Source: Haladaptatus salinisoli (lineage in GTDB: Archaea; Halobacteriota; Halobacteria; Halobacteriales; Haladaptataceae). Taken from it: a DNA stretch of 64,000 bases. The DNA lies in the NCBI RefSeq assembly GCF_020614375.1, contig NZ_CP085327.1, forward strand, positions 620,001 to 684,000, written 5' to 3'. Below the pieces are notes generated by a model, which did no database searches, was not told the origin of the DNA, and saw only the letters and a program-made list of their open reading frames with translations. Below are positions 8,241 to 16,898 of this stretch, piece after piece (position 1 is the stretch's first letter; each line of letters opens with the position of its first letter). Both the position numbers and the translations under genes were made by a program.

Positions 8241-10235
8241 ATGACAGGAAATACGACAAAGGTTCGCAGCCTGCTCCTGACGGCGCTGATGGTTATGTCG
8301 GTATTCGCCGGCGCGACCGCGTTCGCAGGATCAGTTGGTGCGGCCGAGGCTGACGCTGAGATTGGCGTTGACTCGCCGATCTTCCAGGGTCAGCAGGCTA
8401 ACGCCACTGGCTTCAGTGGCGAAGTAACGCTCGAGAAGAAAGTGGACGGTAACTGGATCTACCAAGACCAGTACACGGCTGACGGTAACGGTAACGTCAC
8501 CGTCGACACGTCCAACCTCGAAGGTCAGTACCGTCTTGACGACGGTTCCACCAACGTCACATTCCAGGTCGTCCAGCAGACGCTCGACTTGGAGGCCAGC
8601 AGCACCACGGTGAAGAACGGTGGCGCTGACTCGGTCATCACCTTCGAACTCGCGGACTCGAACCGCAACAACTTCAACGTCTCCGCCACGTCCGAAGACG
8701 CGTTCGGCGAGGACGTTGCGAAGTACGTCGGTAATTACAGCAGCGACGGCGACGAAGCCACGCTCGACTTCACCGGCGTCGACCCCGGCACGTACAACAT
8801 CACGCTCGGCGTGAACGACACGACCGCGAGCGAGACGTTCCAGGTCACCGTCAAGGACGCGGGCGACATCAGCGGTAACTTCGAAGAGTCGTCCTACAGC
8901 GTCCCGCGCGGCGACATCGTCCCGATTACGGTCGAACTCACGAACACCAACTCGGGAACTGTTCAGGTCGGCAGCGACGAGTCGAACTTCAACATCTCCG
9001 TCGACGTTACGGACGGTAGCGGTGACGCCAACGACGGTAAGGTCACCTTCTACCTGAACACGTACAAGACCACCAGCGGCAACGCTGACGATGTCATCTA
9101 CGCGGCATCCAGCAGCGGCGACTCCGTCGACGCCACGTGGAAGACTCCCTCGTCCGATGGTCTCGACGCTCCGGTCGCAGTCACGTCCGGTGACAACATC
9201 TACAAGCTGCGAATCGACGCTAACGACGACGGCACTCCGGACAACGCCGCCGCGCTCAACGTCAACCCGCGCAGCACCGGTAGCGCCCAGACGTGGATCG
9301 CTCCCGACAATCTCAACGACGTGAGCAACGCGACGGAACTGACCGACGTTCTCACCCAGCGTAGCAACGTCGCCCACGGCGACCACGTCGTCGTTCAGGT
9401 CAAGGACACGACCGGTATCTTCGGCGCCATCAACGAGGAGGGCGCAGGTCACGACGACCTCTCCAACATCAACGGCCTCTCGCTGACGGTCACCGAGGAC
9501 AACCCCGAGCCGAACACCGACGCAGATTCGTTCACCACGGGCGACAGCGGCGTCTCGCTGATAACTGACGGTGCGAACAAGTCGCTCTACGTCCTCGTCG
9601 ACACGTCCGCAGTCAGCGTCGACAAAAAGGACCTCATGGGCGAGTGGACGGCCACCTTCACGGTTGACGAGAACTTCGCAGTTACGCCCGACGAGAACCA
9701 GTCCGTCTCGACCGCGTTCTCGGTCGAGGAGGCAACCATCGAAGTGAACAGCGGTGACGACGTGCGCGTCGCACCCGGCGACAACCAGACCATCTCGGGT
9801 ACGACCAACCTCGCGCCCGGTACGCCGGTGACCATCCAAGCTAGCTCCGGTGTCTTCTTCAAAAACGTGAACGACCTCACGGTCAACGACGACGGCACCT
9901 TCAGCGGCACGATCGACTTCAGCGGCTACGACAACGGCACCGAGTTCACCGCCAAGGCCATCGCCAGCGGTCTGTCGGCTTCCGTCGATGGCGTCCTCGA
10001 CCAGAACGCTGGTCAGCCGACGACGACGACCACGACGACCACGACGACCACGACGACCACGACCACGACGACGACCTCGTCCGAGCCGTCGACCACGACG
10101 TCCACGACGGAGAAGACGTCCACGACGGAGAAGACGTCCACGACGAACGACGACGGTCAGCCCGGATTCGGCGTCGCCATCTCCGTCATCGCACTCCTCG
10201 CCGCTGCGCTCCTCGCGCTCCGCCGAGAGAACTAA
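8241..10235 (+). CDS. csg: S-layer (cell surface) glycoprotein with PGF-CTERM anchor
   Basis: 664 residues. A Sec signal peptide (basic KVR, then a hydrophobic run, cleavage near GSVGA-AEA at about residue 34) is followed by an acidic beta-rich ectodomain with at least 13 N-X-S/T sequons for N-glycosylation. From about residue 593 there is a long threonine tract for O-glycosylation, with two TEKTST repeats, then GQPGFG, a hydrophobic helix and a basic end (LRREN). PGF-CTERM proteins are cut by archaeosortase ArtA and joined to a membrane lipid. It forms the cell wall lattice. It is shorter than the roughly 830-850 residues recalled for Haloferax and Halobacterium proteins. A long leader and strong promoter fit very high expression. 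Confidence 0.93.
   Translation: MTGNTTKVRSLLLTALMVMSVFAGATAFAGSVGAAEADAEIGVDSPIFQGQQANATGFSGEVTLEKKVDGNWIYQDQYTADGNGNVTVDTSNLEGQYRLDDGSTNVTFQVVQQTLDLEASSTTVKNGGADSVITFELADSNRNNFNVSATSEDAFGEDVAKYVGNYSSDGDEATLDFTGVDPGTYNITLGVNDTTASETFQVTVKDAGDISGNFEESSYSVPRGDIVPITVELTNTNSGTVQVGSDESNFNISVDVTDGSGDANDGKVTFYLNTYKTTSGNADDVIYAASSSGDSVDATWKTPSSDGLDAPVAVTSGDNIYKLRIDANDDGTPDNAAALNVNPRSTGSAQTWIAPDNLNDVSNATELTDVLTQRSNVAHGDHVVVQVKDTTGIFGAINEEGAGHDDLSNINGLSLTVTEDNPEPNTDADSFTTGDSGVSLITDGANKSLYVLVDTSAVSVDKKDLMGEWTATFTVDENFAVTPDENQSVSTAFSVEEATIEVNSGDDVRVAPGDNQTISGTTNLAPGTPVTIQASSGVFFKNVNDLTVNDDGTFSGTIDFSGYDNGTEFTAKAIASGLSASVDGVLDQNAGQPTTTTTTTTTTTTTTTTTTTSSEPSTTTSTTEKTSTTEKTSTTNDDGQPGFGVAISVIALLAAALLALRREN
10015..10145 (+). 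repeat. Threonine-coding microsatellite and 18-base tandem repeat inside the S-layer gene
   Basis: ACG/ACC codons run almost without break from about 10019 to 10075. Two exact 18-base units starting TCCACGACGGAGAAGACG follow at 10101-10118 and 10119-10136, with a partial third. They encode the O-glycosylated spacer. Such tracts can change length by slippage, so spacer length may vary between strains. Confidence 0.75.
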
Positions 10236-10624
10236 CTCAGACACCGCGTCTGATTTCGACTAATCAATTCATTTTTCGCGCACTCGACCGCCGAGCGACG
10301 GCGCTACCGAATCGACGATAGCGCCGGTGGATGAGTCGCCAAGTACCTCACCAGTGACCCCAAACACGGTGTACAAACTATCCCTATTCCGGTGATTCAC
10401 CGGACGAGAGGGGGTGTAGACTACCGTTTTCGAGTGCTCAACGCGACGTGCGAGCGGACGCGATTGACTCGATCGACTTAATCCGCTGTCAGATTCGCTA
10501 TTGACGGACGGTAGAAGCGCTGTTTGGTGGATCCTCGTCCTAAACGTAGCCGACGATTCACGAGGAGTGAGACGCGATCCCGTTGGCCACTGGGTTTAAA
10601 CGTGTCTACCACGCTTAATCTGTG
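10236..10624. other. Intergenic region between the S-layer gene and a regulator, with two inverted repeats
   Basis: A T-rich stretch (ATTTTTCG, about 10271-10277) may end the S-layer transcript. Next come a seven-pair hairpin, GGCGCTA (10300-10306) with TAGCGCC (10319-10325), and a perfect 17-base palindrome, TCCGGTGA-T-TCACCGGA (10388-10404). TTTAAA at 10595-10600 is the likely TATA box of the regulator that follows. No coding sequence was recognised. Confidence 0.5.
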
Positions 10625-11473
10625 ATGGACTGGGAACGCACGCCGGAGAACGATGTGACCCGTTTGCTGGCCGATGCACGCAATCGGACGATCGCGCACC
10701 TTGTCCAAAACGCCGGCGGGTCGCTCCACATCTCCGAACTTGCCGACCGGATCGCGTCGCGTCACGCGGGAATTTTGGAGTCGGACGAGTACGAAGGACG
10801 GTTCGAACGAGTCCTCATCTCACTTCACCACAACCACCTTCCGAAACTCGCCGACGCCGGACTCGTCGAATACGACCGCGAAGATAATCTTGTGCGCTAT
10901 CGAACCGACGCGGCGGTCGACGCCGAGTGGGTCGATGGCGAGAAAATCGATCGATTACTCGCTCGCTTCCAACCCGAAAGCGAGTCGGACGAGAACGCGA
11001 TCGGAGTGCTCGAGGATAGAGCGAGTATCATCGAGCACGGGCGAGTCTTGGCGGACGAGGCCGACGAGGAGCTGTTCTGCATGTACATCTCCGATGATTT
11101 ACTGGAGGAAAACTGCATCTGTCACGCGAAGGACGCCGTCGCTCGCGACGTCAAAATTTACCTCGGGTCGCAAAACGAGACCGTCCGCGACCTCGCCCGT
11201 CGACGGCTTCCGGAAGCGACCCTCTGGGAACCCCAGTCGGATTGGGTGAGGGAAAAGGGGAGGAGAATCGGTCGACTCGTGCTCGCCGACCGCGAAAAGG
11301 TCATGCTCGCACTGTTGGACGGGGACGAGGCGAGCGGAACCGGACGGGAAACCGCGATGATCGGGGAGGGGTGGAACAATCCGTTGGTCGTCCTCGTCCG
11401 CGAGTTGCTGGGTCCGAGACTCGACCATCTCGATTACCAGAGCGACGAGTTTCGGAGCGAACTTCCATTCTAA
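10625..11473 (+). CDS. DUF7344-type winged-helix regulator with a C-terminal sensor-like domain
   Basis: 282 residues from ATG 10625 (a GTG directly before it is also in frame). The N-terminal 100 residues (DVTRLLADARNRTIAHLVQ, then LHISELADRIA, then LHHNHLPKLADAGLVEYD) match the haloarchaeal DUF7344 DNA-binding fold. The C-terminal 150 residues (ILEDRASIIEHGRVLADEADEE... RRIGRLVLADREKVMLALL) look like the PLD-like effector domains attached to TrmB-like and TbsP-like regulators. A TATA-like TTTAAA 25-30 bases upstream suggests a leaderless transcript. It is followed two bases later by a HalOD1 protein, so the two form an operon. The ligand and targets are unknown. Confidence 0.75.
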   Translation: MDWERTPENDVTRLLADARNRTIAHLVQNAGGSLHISELADRIASRHAGILESDEYEGRFERVLISLHHNHLPKLADAGLVEYDREDNLVRYRTDAAVDAEWVDGEKIDRLLARFQPESESDENAIGVLEDRASIIEHGRVLADEADEELFCMYISDDLLEENCICHAKDAVARDVKIYLGSQNETVRDLARRRLPEATLWEPQSDWVREKGRRIGRLVLADREKVMLALLDGDEASGTGRETAMIGEGWNNPLVVLVRELLGPRLDHLDYQSDEFRSELPF

Positions 11474-11475
11474 CC

Positions 11476-11790
11476 ATGACGAAACACCACAGCACCGACG
11501 GTGGAACTGATTTCGATCACTCAGAGCGGACATATCGGTTCGAATACGACGCCGAGGGCGGCGAACGACCGAGCGTGATCGTCGTACGGGCCGTCGCGGC
11601 GGTCACGAATACGCCGTCGATCGATTTCGATCCGCTGTACGATACCATCGACCCCGATCACCTAGACGGACTCTTCGCCGAAACGGACGGCACGGCAAGC
11701 GTCGAACTGTCGTTCACCTTCGGAGAGTGTTCGGTCACGGTAACGCACGACGAAGTCCGAATCCGCACCGAAGGCGAGTCGGCGATGTGA
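11476..11790 (+). CDS. HalOD1 output-domain protein
   Basis: 104 residues. The pattern SVIVVRAVAAVTNTPSIDFDPLYDTIDPDHLDGLF followed by VELSFTFGECSVTVTHDEVRI matches the HalOD1 domain (first part here exceeds one motif: core words PLYDTIDPDHL and FTFGECSVTV). HalOD1 proteins are small haloarchaeal proteins, often next to signalling or regulatory genes, whose biochemical role is not established. It starts two bases after the DUF7344-type regulator and probably works with it. Confidence 0.85.
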   Translation: MTKHHSTDGGTDFDHSERTYRFEYDAEGGERPSVIVVRAVAAVTNTPSIDFDPLYDTIDPDHLDGLFAETDGTASVELSFTFGECSVTVTHDEVRIRTEGESAM

Positions 11791-11897
11791 TCTCGGAGTA
11801 ATCCCCGCAGCGGTTCGTAGAGCGCGAACGGACGCCAGTTGTCCTACAGAATTATTCATGCCGAATTCTTTAGTCGCTAGCGGTCGTAGCCGCGACG

Positions 11898-12254
11898 ATG
11901 CTCGCACACCTGCACCAGTACCAGCACGAGGAGGTCGAAGACGGTAACCGGACGGCGGGGGAGTCCCAGACCGAAGATTCGGTCAACAAGGACGCGGAGG
12001 AGTACTTCGGCAGGAGCATGGACGACTTCGACGCCGAAACGTGGGAGACGGTCGAACACGATGGCGACCCGATTCAACGTCGGTCCGTCACCATCGACGA
12101 GGTGGTCGCCATCTCCGTTCCGGAGAAACCGGCCGACGACGACGATCCCGACCTCCCCGGACGGACCATCCAAATTCGCACGGGCGGCGGCGAAACGTTC
12201 GTTTCGCAGGCCAAAATCGTCGAAGTGCAGGAGGCGAACCCGGACGAGACCTGA
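11898..12254 (+). CDS. Hypothetical acidic haloarchaeal protein
   Basis: 118 residues. The N-terminal half is very acidic and polar (HQYQHEEVEDGNRTAGES). The C-terminal half has a beta pattern (RSVTIDEVVAISVPEKP, TIQIRTGGGETFVSQAKIVEV) that suggests a small beta-barrel domain. I do not recognise the family. It follows the HalOD1 gene by about 100 bases, but co-transcription is uncertain. An AATTCTTTAGTC element at about 11863 could supply its own promoter. Confidence 0.6.
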   Translation: MLAHLHQYQHEEVEDGNRTAGESQTEDSVNKDAEEYFGRSMDDFDAETWETVEHDGDPIQRRSVTIDEVVAISVPEKPADDDDPDLPGRTIQIRTGGGETFVSQAKIVEVQEANPDET

Positions 12255-12410
12255 CCGCGGCGAACGTTTCCCGACGGCCGGACGAAACGACCCCCGCGGT
12301 CGACGCCGTTTTCGCTCGCGACCGACGATGGATTCTTCGCATTTCGTAGACATATACCAATCATACTAGACTATGAATTAAAGCATATGCGTCTTAATAA
12401 TGAAGATGCG

Positions 12411-13031
12411 ATGCAAGAAAACAACAGTGGCGGTTCGACGCGACGCGACGTCCTGAAGCGTATCGGTGCGGTCGGCGTGACCGGTCTCGGCGGCGCCGCG
12501 CTGACGAGCGGCACCGCGGCGGCGAAACCGACGGTGGACTGGGAACCGGCTCACTCCAGCAATTACACGGCCGCGGACCGCGGCGCGGGGTACATCGACT
12601 GGGTCATCATCCACACCGTTCAGGGGTCGGCCAGCAGCGCGGTCAACTGGTTCCAGGACCCCGACGCCGACGTCAGCGCCCACTACACCGTCGCGCAGGA
12701 CGGGTACAAGTACCAGAGCGTCAGCGACATCAACATCGCGTGGCACGCGGGCGAGTGGGACTACAACCAGTATTCGGTCGGCATCGAACACGGCGGCTAC
12801 GTCAGCGGAACCTACGAAGACGCGCAGTATCGGGCGTCGGCCAAACTGACGAGTTGGCTCTGCGACCAGTACGGCATCCCGAAACAGCACCCGTCGAGCG
12901 TCCCGTACGACGCGGCGAACCCGGCGAACGGCGGCGTCATCGCCCACTCGCAAGTACCGAGCAGCACGCACACCGACCCCGGCTCCAACTGGGACTGGGG
13001 TTACTACATGGACCTCGTCAGGTCGTACTGA
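12411..13031 (+). CDS. Tat-exported AmpD/amidase_2-type N-acetylmuramoyl-L-alanine amidase
   Basis: 206 residues. The N-terminus has a twin-arginine signal (STRRDVLKRIGAVG) ending near TAAAKP, so the protein is exported folded. The mature part has the zinc amidase pattern: H68 in WVIIHTVQG, E126 in YSVGIEHGG, and H179 and D189 in AHSQVPSSTHTDPGSNWDW, which correspond to the AmpD zinc ligands and catalytic Glu. These enzymes cut the lactyl-Ala bond of bacterial peptidoglycan, which haloarchaea lack. The target is therefore probably other cells or a scavenged substrate. ATG 12411 is preferred because GAATTAAAG lies about 30 bases upstream; ATG 12387 is an alternative. Confidence 0.85.
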   Translation: MQENNSGGSTRRDVLKRIGAVGVTGLGGAALTSGTAAAKPTVDWEPAHSSNYTAADRGAGYIDWVIIHTVQGSASSAVNWFQDPDADVSAHYTVAQDGYKYQSVSDINIAWHAGEWDYNQYSVGIEHGGYVSGTYEDAQYRASAKLTSWLCDQYGIPKQHPSSVPYDAANPANGGVIAHSQVPSSTHTDPGSNWDWGYYMDLVRSY

Positions 13032-13045
13032 TCGACGGACGAGCG

Positions 13046-13061
13046 CCTTCGTTTTTGAAGG
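13046..13061 (+). terminator. Short hairpin with T tract after the amidase gene
   Basis: CCTTC and GAAGG flank a GTTTTT loop 15 bases after the amidase stop. The T run suits an archaeal terminator, though the stem is short. Confidence 0.4.
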
Positions 13062-13376
13062 ACCGTGAACTCTCGTGTGAAACCCGGGAGCGTTCACCAA
13101 CCTTCGCTGCGGCGGGTGAAGAACGGCAACGACGGTCTCAAGTACCGTGTTCGACGTCGACTCGACGAGGCGGAACCCCGATTCGGAGTCGGAACGCGCG
13201 GTGAGGCGACCTGCCAACGGTCACGTCGCCCGGAAGTGGTATCGGTCGACCACGGGTTAGACCGGCATGGAACGCGCCTATCTCGGTTCTCGCGGAACCC
13301 GAAAACCGTTCGAGAGACGGTACGCAAAATGCGCATGTTGAGGGCGGTTCCTCGGTTTTCCGCGAACCGATGTCGG
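13062..13376. other. Intergenic, nothing recognised
   Basis: About 315 bases between the amidase and the convergent glycosyltransferase. Short complementary words occur (around 13297-13310 and 13345-13370), but no gene, promoter or clear RNA structure could be supported. Confidence 0.3.
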
Positions 13377-14885
13377 CTAATGCGTCGGTAGCGGAGATCT
13401 CGACAGCCGTTTCCCGCTCTCTTCGACAAACCGATAAACGGTGATTCCGGCGAAGTGATGAACCGTCGTCTGGGTGTGCGTTCGTCGGACGACCTGCAGC
13501 ACTTTCGCTCGATGTGAGCGCTTCGAAGTGGAAAAAATCGTCCACACGGTGTCGGTCCGTCGAACTTGCTTTCGAATCGCCGGACGAAGCGGTCCGGCGA
13601 TGTCACCGATCGTTTTCATCCCTCGTTTATCGAAGTAGTACCCGAAGGGAGACGTGATTTTGCGTTTGTCGACGATAACGAGGTCCCGTGGCGAATACTG
13701 TTGCTCGACGAAATCCGCCGCCGCCTCGAAGTTTCGCTTTTGATGGCGCGTGTACTGGTGATTAATGGGCGCGACGGTACTCACCAAAATGAGGGTCAGT
13801 AGTGCCAGCTGTACGTTCGGGCGCGGGATCAGCGTAATTCCGCGAGCGAAGAGGATGTAGAGTGCGACCGAACAACCGATCAAGTATTTCGGTGAGTAGA
13901 TCGGTTGAACCAGATACGAGGAACCGATCGCGATACCGATCGGGAGTACGAGCCAACTCCAGAGAAACGCCGATTTGCGCCTCGAAAGGACGCTGTGGGG
14001 AACGAAAAACGATCCGAAAACGCCGACGAAGATACCCAGTAAAACGACGGTATTCCACGGCGAGTGAGGGACCCGCACTATGAACTGAACGAAGGTCGTC
14101 GTTATATCGTGCCAGTTCGGCGGCGCAGCGATGTGACGGACTTGCCCCCCGCTTCCGTACGTGTTCGGGATGAAAACCTTTGCGGCGATCATTCCGACCG
14201 GGGGAGCACTGCCGATTACCGTCGGCAGTGCGACGCGCCCCCACGTGGAGAGGCACGGACGAACGCCGTTACACTCACGGTAGAGAAACCAACCGTAGTA
14301 GAGGAGTTGCGCCGCGATGATGAAAAACCCGTAAACGTGCGTGTAAGCGAGGAGCACGGCAGTTACGGTGTACGCCACCGTGTTCGAAGTCGTCGGAGTC
14401 TGCAGCGTATCGAGAAAACAGTAGTAGGAGAGAACGGTGAGAAACGCCAAGAGAGCGTACATCCGCGCTTCCTGCGCGAAGTATATCTGAAACGGATTGA
14501 TCGCGAACAAGAGGGAAGCGATGGCTCCGACTTGGAATCCGTACAGACGTTTTCCGACGGCGTAAATCAGGGGGATGGTGAGCAGGCTAAGGCAGGCGGA
14601 CAGGAGCCGTACCGCCTGCTCTTCGGTGCCGACGAGAGCGATCCATCCCTTGAGCAGGACGTAGTAAAGCGGCAGGTGCGGTTGGACTTTCGGAAGCTCG
14701 GTCAGGAGCTCAACGTAGCTCATGGTCGAGACGAAATGCATGGTAATCGTCTCGTCGAGCCAAAAGCTATCGAATCCGAGCGAGTGAAGGCGCAGCGCAC
14801 CACCGAAAGCGCAGACGAGGAAGAGAAAAAATACGTGATAGTATTCGAGATATATCGTCCTTTCACGTAACCCTTGCAAATTCAT
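13377..14885 (-). CDS. GT-C fold membrane glycosyltransferase (family 39/PMT_2-like)
   Basis: 502 residues with about eleven hydrophobic helices. After the first helix is FWLDET (D44 E45), the catalytic acidic pair on the first extracellular loop of PMT-like enzymes. QEARMYAL at about residues 138-145 is the second diagnostic motif. Such enzymes move a sugar from a polyprenyl/dolichyl phosphate donor to a protein or lipid-linked glycan on the outer face of the membrane. Being 3-5 kb from the S-layer gene makes surface glycosylation plausible, but no other N-glycosylation genes lie here. Codon use is less G+C-rich than in neighbouring genes, as often seen for surface-glycan genes. Confidence 0.85.
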   Translation of the reverse strand: MNLQGLRERTIYLEYYHVFFLFLVCAFGGALRLHSLGFDSFWLDETITMHFVSTMSYVELLTELPKVQPHLPLYYVLLKGWIALVGTEEQAVRLLSACLSLLTIPLIYAVGKRLYGFQVGAIASLLFAINPFQIYFAQEARMYALLAFLTVLSYYCFLDTLQTPTTSNTVAYTVTAVLLAYTHVYGFFIIAAQLLYYGWFLYRECNGVRPCLSTWGRVALPTVIGSAPPVGMIAAKVFIPNTYGSGGQVRHIAAPPNWHDITTTFVQFIVRVPHSPWNTVVLLGIFVGVFGSFFVPHSVLSRRKSAFLWSWLVLPIGIAIGSSYLVQPIYSPKYLIGCSVALYILFARGITLIPRPNVQLALLTLILVSTVAPINHQYTRHQKRNFEAAADFVEQQYSPRDLVIVDKRKITSPFGYYFDKRGMKTIGDIAGPLRPAIRKQVRRTDTVWTIFSTSKRSHRAKVLQVVRRTHTQTTVHHFAGITVYRFVEESGKRLSRSPLPTH

Positions 14886-14909
14886 TTTCTGTATGGCTTA
14901 ACCGGAGTG

Positions 14910-14954
14910 CTATCAATCTCTCGGATTGGCTCACTTCGCTCCGCAGATTGATAG
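14910..14954. repeat. Perfect 10-base inverted repeat in the glycosyltransferase promoter region
   Basis: CTATCAATCT (14910-14919) and AGATTGATAG (14945-14954) are exact complements separated by 25 bases. The repeat lies 25-70 bases upstream of the minus-strand glycosyltransferase start. It could be a regulator site or the remains of a small mobile element. Confidence 0.55.
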
Positions 14955-15167
14955 ATGGGTGACAGATATCCCCGTGAGTAATTTTTCGCTCGCTCGCCGG
15001 ACCTCGCAGAACGTACTCAGCTCTCGGCCGCGGCGAAGATGATTCCAGCGATTGTCCGATGCTACTCGACGCCGTTCTTCATCGACGCGAGGTGGACACG
15101 TGGACGTGAAGAGTGCTTGCATATTAATGCCATCGACTCATAATATAAACCGCTGAAGAACGTACAA

Positions 15168-15401
15168 ATGCAGAAATCAGACGGGGACGACGGTTCACGA
15201 ACGCCACTCAGTCCCTCCGCGCGCGAAGCGCTCGACGAATTCGCCCCGCTCATCGAGGAGAACGACCACCTCTCCCGTAACGAAGCACAGTCTCATCTTC
15301 GGCAGATCGGTTTCGAGGCAGAACTCGCTCGTACCACCCTCGATGAACTTCTGAACAAGGGGTATCTCTACGACGTGCGCGGTGAGATTCGACTTCCGTA
15401 G
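15168..15401 (+). CDS. Small winged-helix-like haloarchaeal protein
   Basis: 77 residues. The pattern LSPSAREALDEFAPLIEE, then HLSRNEAQSHLRQIGF, then ARTTLDELLNKGYLYDV and EIRLP reads as three helices followed by a two-stranded wing, so a DNA-binding winged helix is likely. I do not recognise a named family. A TAATATAAAC element (about 15139-15148) lies 20-30 bases before the ATG, consistent with a leaderless gene. It is divergent from the glycosyltransferase, 280 bases away. Confidence 0.6.
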   Translation: MQKSDGDDGSRTPLSPSAREALDEFAPLIEENDHLSRNEAQSHLRQIGFEAELARTTLDELLNKGYLYDVRGEIRLP

Positions 15402-15479
15402 CTATACCGGTAACGTGAGGGCGTCTCGTTACACACCCTCGACCTCAACGGACAGGTGCTTATGGCCGAGAGAGGGGAT

Positions 15480-15821
15480 TTAGTGTGATTGCGGAGCCCG
15501 GTTCGCTTCGAGGATCGTCGCAACGCGATGGAGGAGGTGTTCGAGCCGGGATCGTTCGATCTCCCACCAGGTGGTTGCGTGATGGTACTCCGCGAGAACC
15601 TCTTGTATCGCCTCGAACTGGGCGATGGTAAACTGCGTAGTACCAGCGTCGAGTCGCTCGAATGCGTGGAAAATCTCGAGTGACGGCGGTTCGACGGTAG
15701 CCGTCTCGTCAGCGGAAGCTTCTCGCTCGATTCGGTGGAGGAGCACGTGATGGAGCGTCCACTGTTCAGCCGGCGGGAGCGACAGTGAAATCGGTCGTGT
15801 TGACGGTGAACGGGCAGCCAT
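15480..15821 (-). CDS. Conserved haloarchaeal hypothetical protein
   Basis: 113 residues, mostly helical: LPPAEQWTLHHVLLHRIERE near the start, then PPSLEIFHAFERLDAGTTQFTIAQFEAIQEVL and a His-rich HHATTWWEIERSRLEHLLHRV (given in parts). No signal peptide or metal motif is seen. It resembles small helical haloarchaeal proteins of unknown function (possibly the DUF7853 group), but I am not certain of the family. Confidence 0.6.
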   Translation of the reverse strand: MAARSPSTRPISLSLPPAEQWTLHHVLLHRIEREASADETATVEPPSLEIFHAFERLDAGTTQFTIAQFEAIQEVLAEYHHATTWWEIERSRLEHLLHRVATILEANRAPQSH

Positions 15822-16210
15822 GGCGATTCGGCGGTGTAGTTGCCCGTAGGTGCTCCCCGGCTATAGCTCTTCGTCCAATGGTAGCAGCTATCACGATATC
15901 TCGATGACGGACGGTAGTTCGCTCATCCAATACGAGAAACTGTCGATGATTTCGGCTACAGCTGGTTATCGTCGCAAACACGACCAAAACGGATCGTGAA
16001 GTTCGTCGGTTGGATACCGACTTTGGGTGAAAGATTGCGAGCGGAATTCATCGTGCGCCGCGAGTCCGCATTCAGTATCCGAGGTCGCCACTCGAGCGGC
16101 GACACCACACTCGCAGACTTGAACGACTGCTTTCGGCGGGGGGTTCCGGCACTCGAAGACTGCACTAACGGCCTAGGAGACTATGGGCGTACCGTCCGTG
16201 GATTTTGACG
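15822..16210. other. Intergenic, nothing firmly recognised
   Basis: About 390 bases. TGGTAGC-A-GCTATCA (15880-15894) is a near-perfect odd palindrome. The surrounding words loosely recall tRNA D- and T-arms, but no acceptor stem can be closed. Short open frames on either strand here have no recognisable composition or motif. Confidence 0.3.
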
Positions 16211-16837
16211 ATGAGTTCGCCCGAAGATGGATTCGACGATGCGTACACTGGAACGCCGCCGTGGGATATCGGCCGCCCTCAGTCGGCCGTTCGCTCGCTG
16301 TTCGAGACGCAATCGTTCGAGGGGCCAATCCTCGATATCGGTTGTGGAACGGGTGAGAACGCGCTCTTCCTCGCGGCTCAGGGGTACTCGGTTCTCGGAG
16401 TCGACGCCTCTCCGCGCGCCATCGAAAAGGCGCGAGCGAAGGCGCAAACGCGAGACGTAGCGGGACAGGTCCGCTTCCAAATTCAGGACGCGCTCTCGCT
16501 CGATGAACTCGGTGAAACGTTCGGCGTCGCCCTCGACTGCGGCCTATTTCACGTCTTCGACGATGAGAACCGACGAACCTACGTCGAATCGGTCGGCAGC
16601 GTCGTCGAGCCAGATGGTCGCGTCATCATCCTCTGTTTCAGCGACCGGGAACCGGGCGAGTGGGGGCCACGGCGAATCAGCGAAGCGGAGCTTCGAACGA
16701 CGTTTACCGATGGGTGGGTCGTGGAAACCATCGAGCCGGCCCAGTTCGAAGTCAACGCCGACCAGGAGGGAATCGACCCGTCGAACGACGATAGCGTCGA
16801 AGCGTGGCTCGCCATCGTTCGCCGGGCCGCCGGATGA
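16211..16837 (+). CDS. Class I SAM-dependent methyltransferase
   Basis: 208 residues from ATG 16211. Motif I is ILDIGCGTGENALFLA at about residue 40, followed by VLGVDASPRAIEKA (motif II) and VALDCGLFHVFDDENR (motif IV area). The N-terminal TPPWDIGRPQ is typical of the thiopurine/tellurite-resistance-like subgroup (TPMT/TehB-like) in which PPWxxGxPQ precedes the Rossmann fold. Substrate unknown, but small-molecule or metalloid methylation is more likely than RNA. It appears to be a single gene. Confidence 0.85.
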   Translation: MSSPEDGFDDAYTGTPPWDIGRPQSAVRSLFETQSFEGPILDIGCGTGENALFLAAQGYSVLGVDASPRAIEKARAKAQTRDVAGQVRFQIQDALSLDELGETFGVALDCGLFHVFDDENRRTYVESVGSVVEPDGRVIILCFSDREPGEWGPRRISEAELRTTFTDGWVVETIEPAQFEVNADQEGIDPSNDDSVEAWLAIVRRAAG

Positions 16838-16898
16838 ACGGACGTGAGGGCTCGGCTAGCGAAGTCGGCACGTGCGGGCGCGATTCTTCCCTCGGCGA

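Noticed and set aside
8331..10244. A long frame of 637 codons antisense to the S-layer gene
   Set aside because: It mirrors the codon pattern of the S-layer gene and is very Arg/Val/Asp-rich with no domain. Such shadows are common in G+C-rich genomes.
15860..15935. tRNA-like words (AGCTC...TGGTAGCAGC and GGTAGTTCGCTCATCC)
   Set aside because: The acceptor stem cannot be formed and no anticodon stem-loop fits. Resemblance is probably chance.
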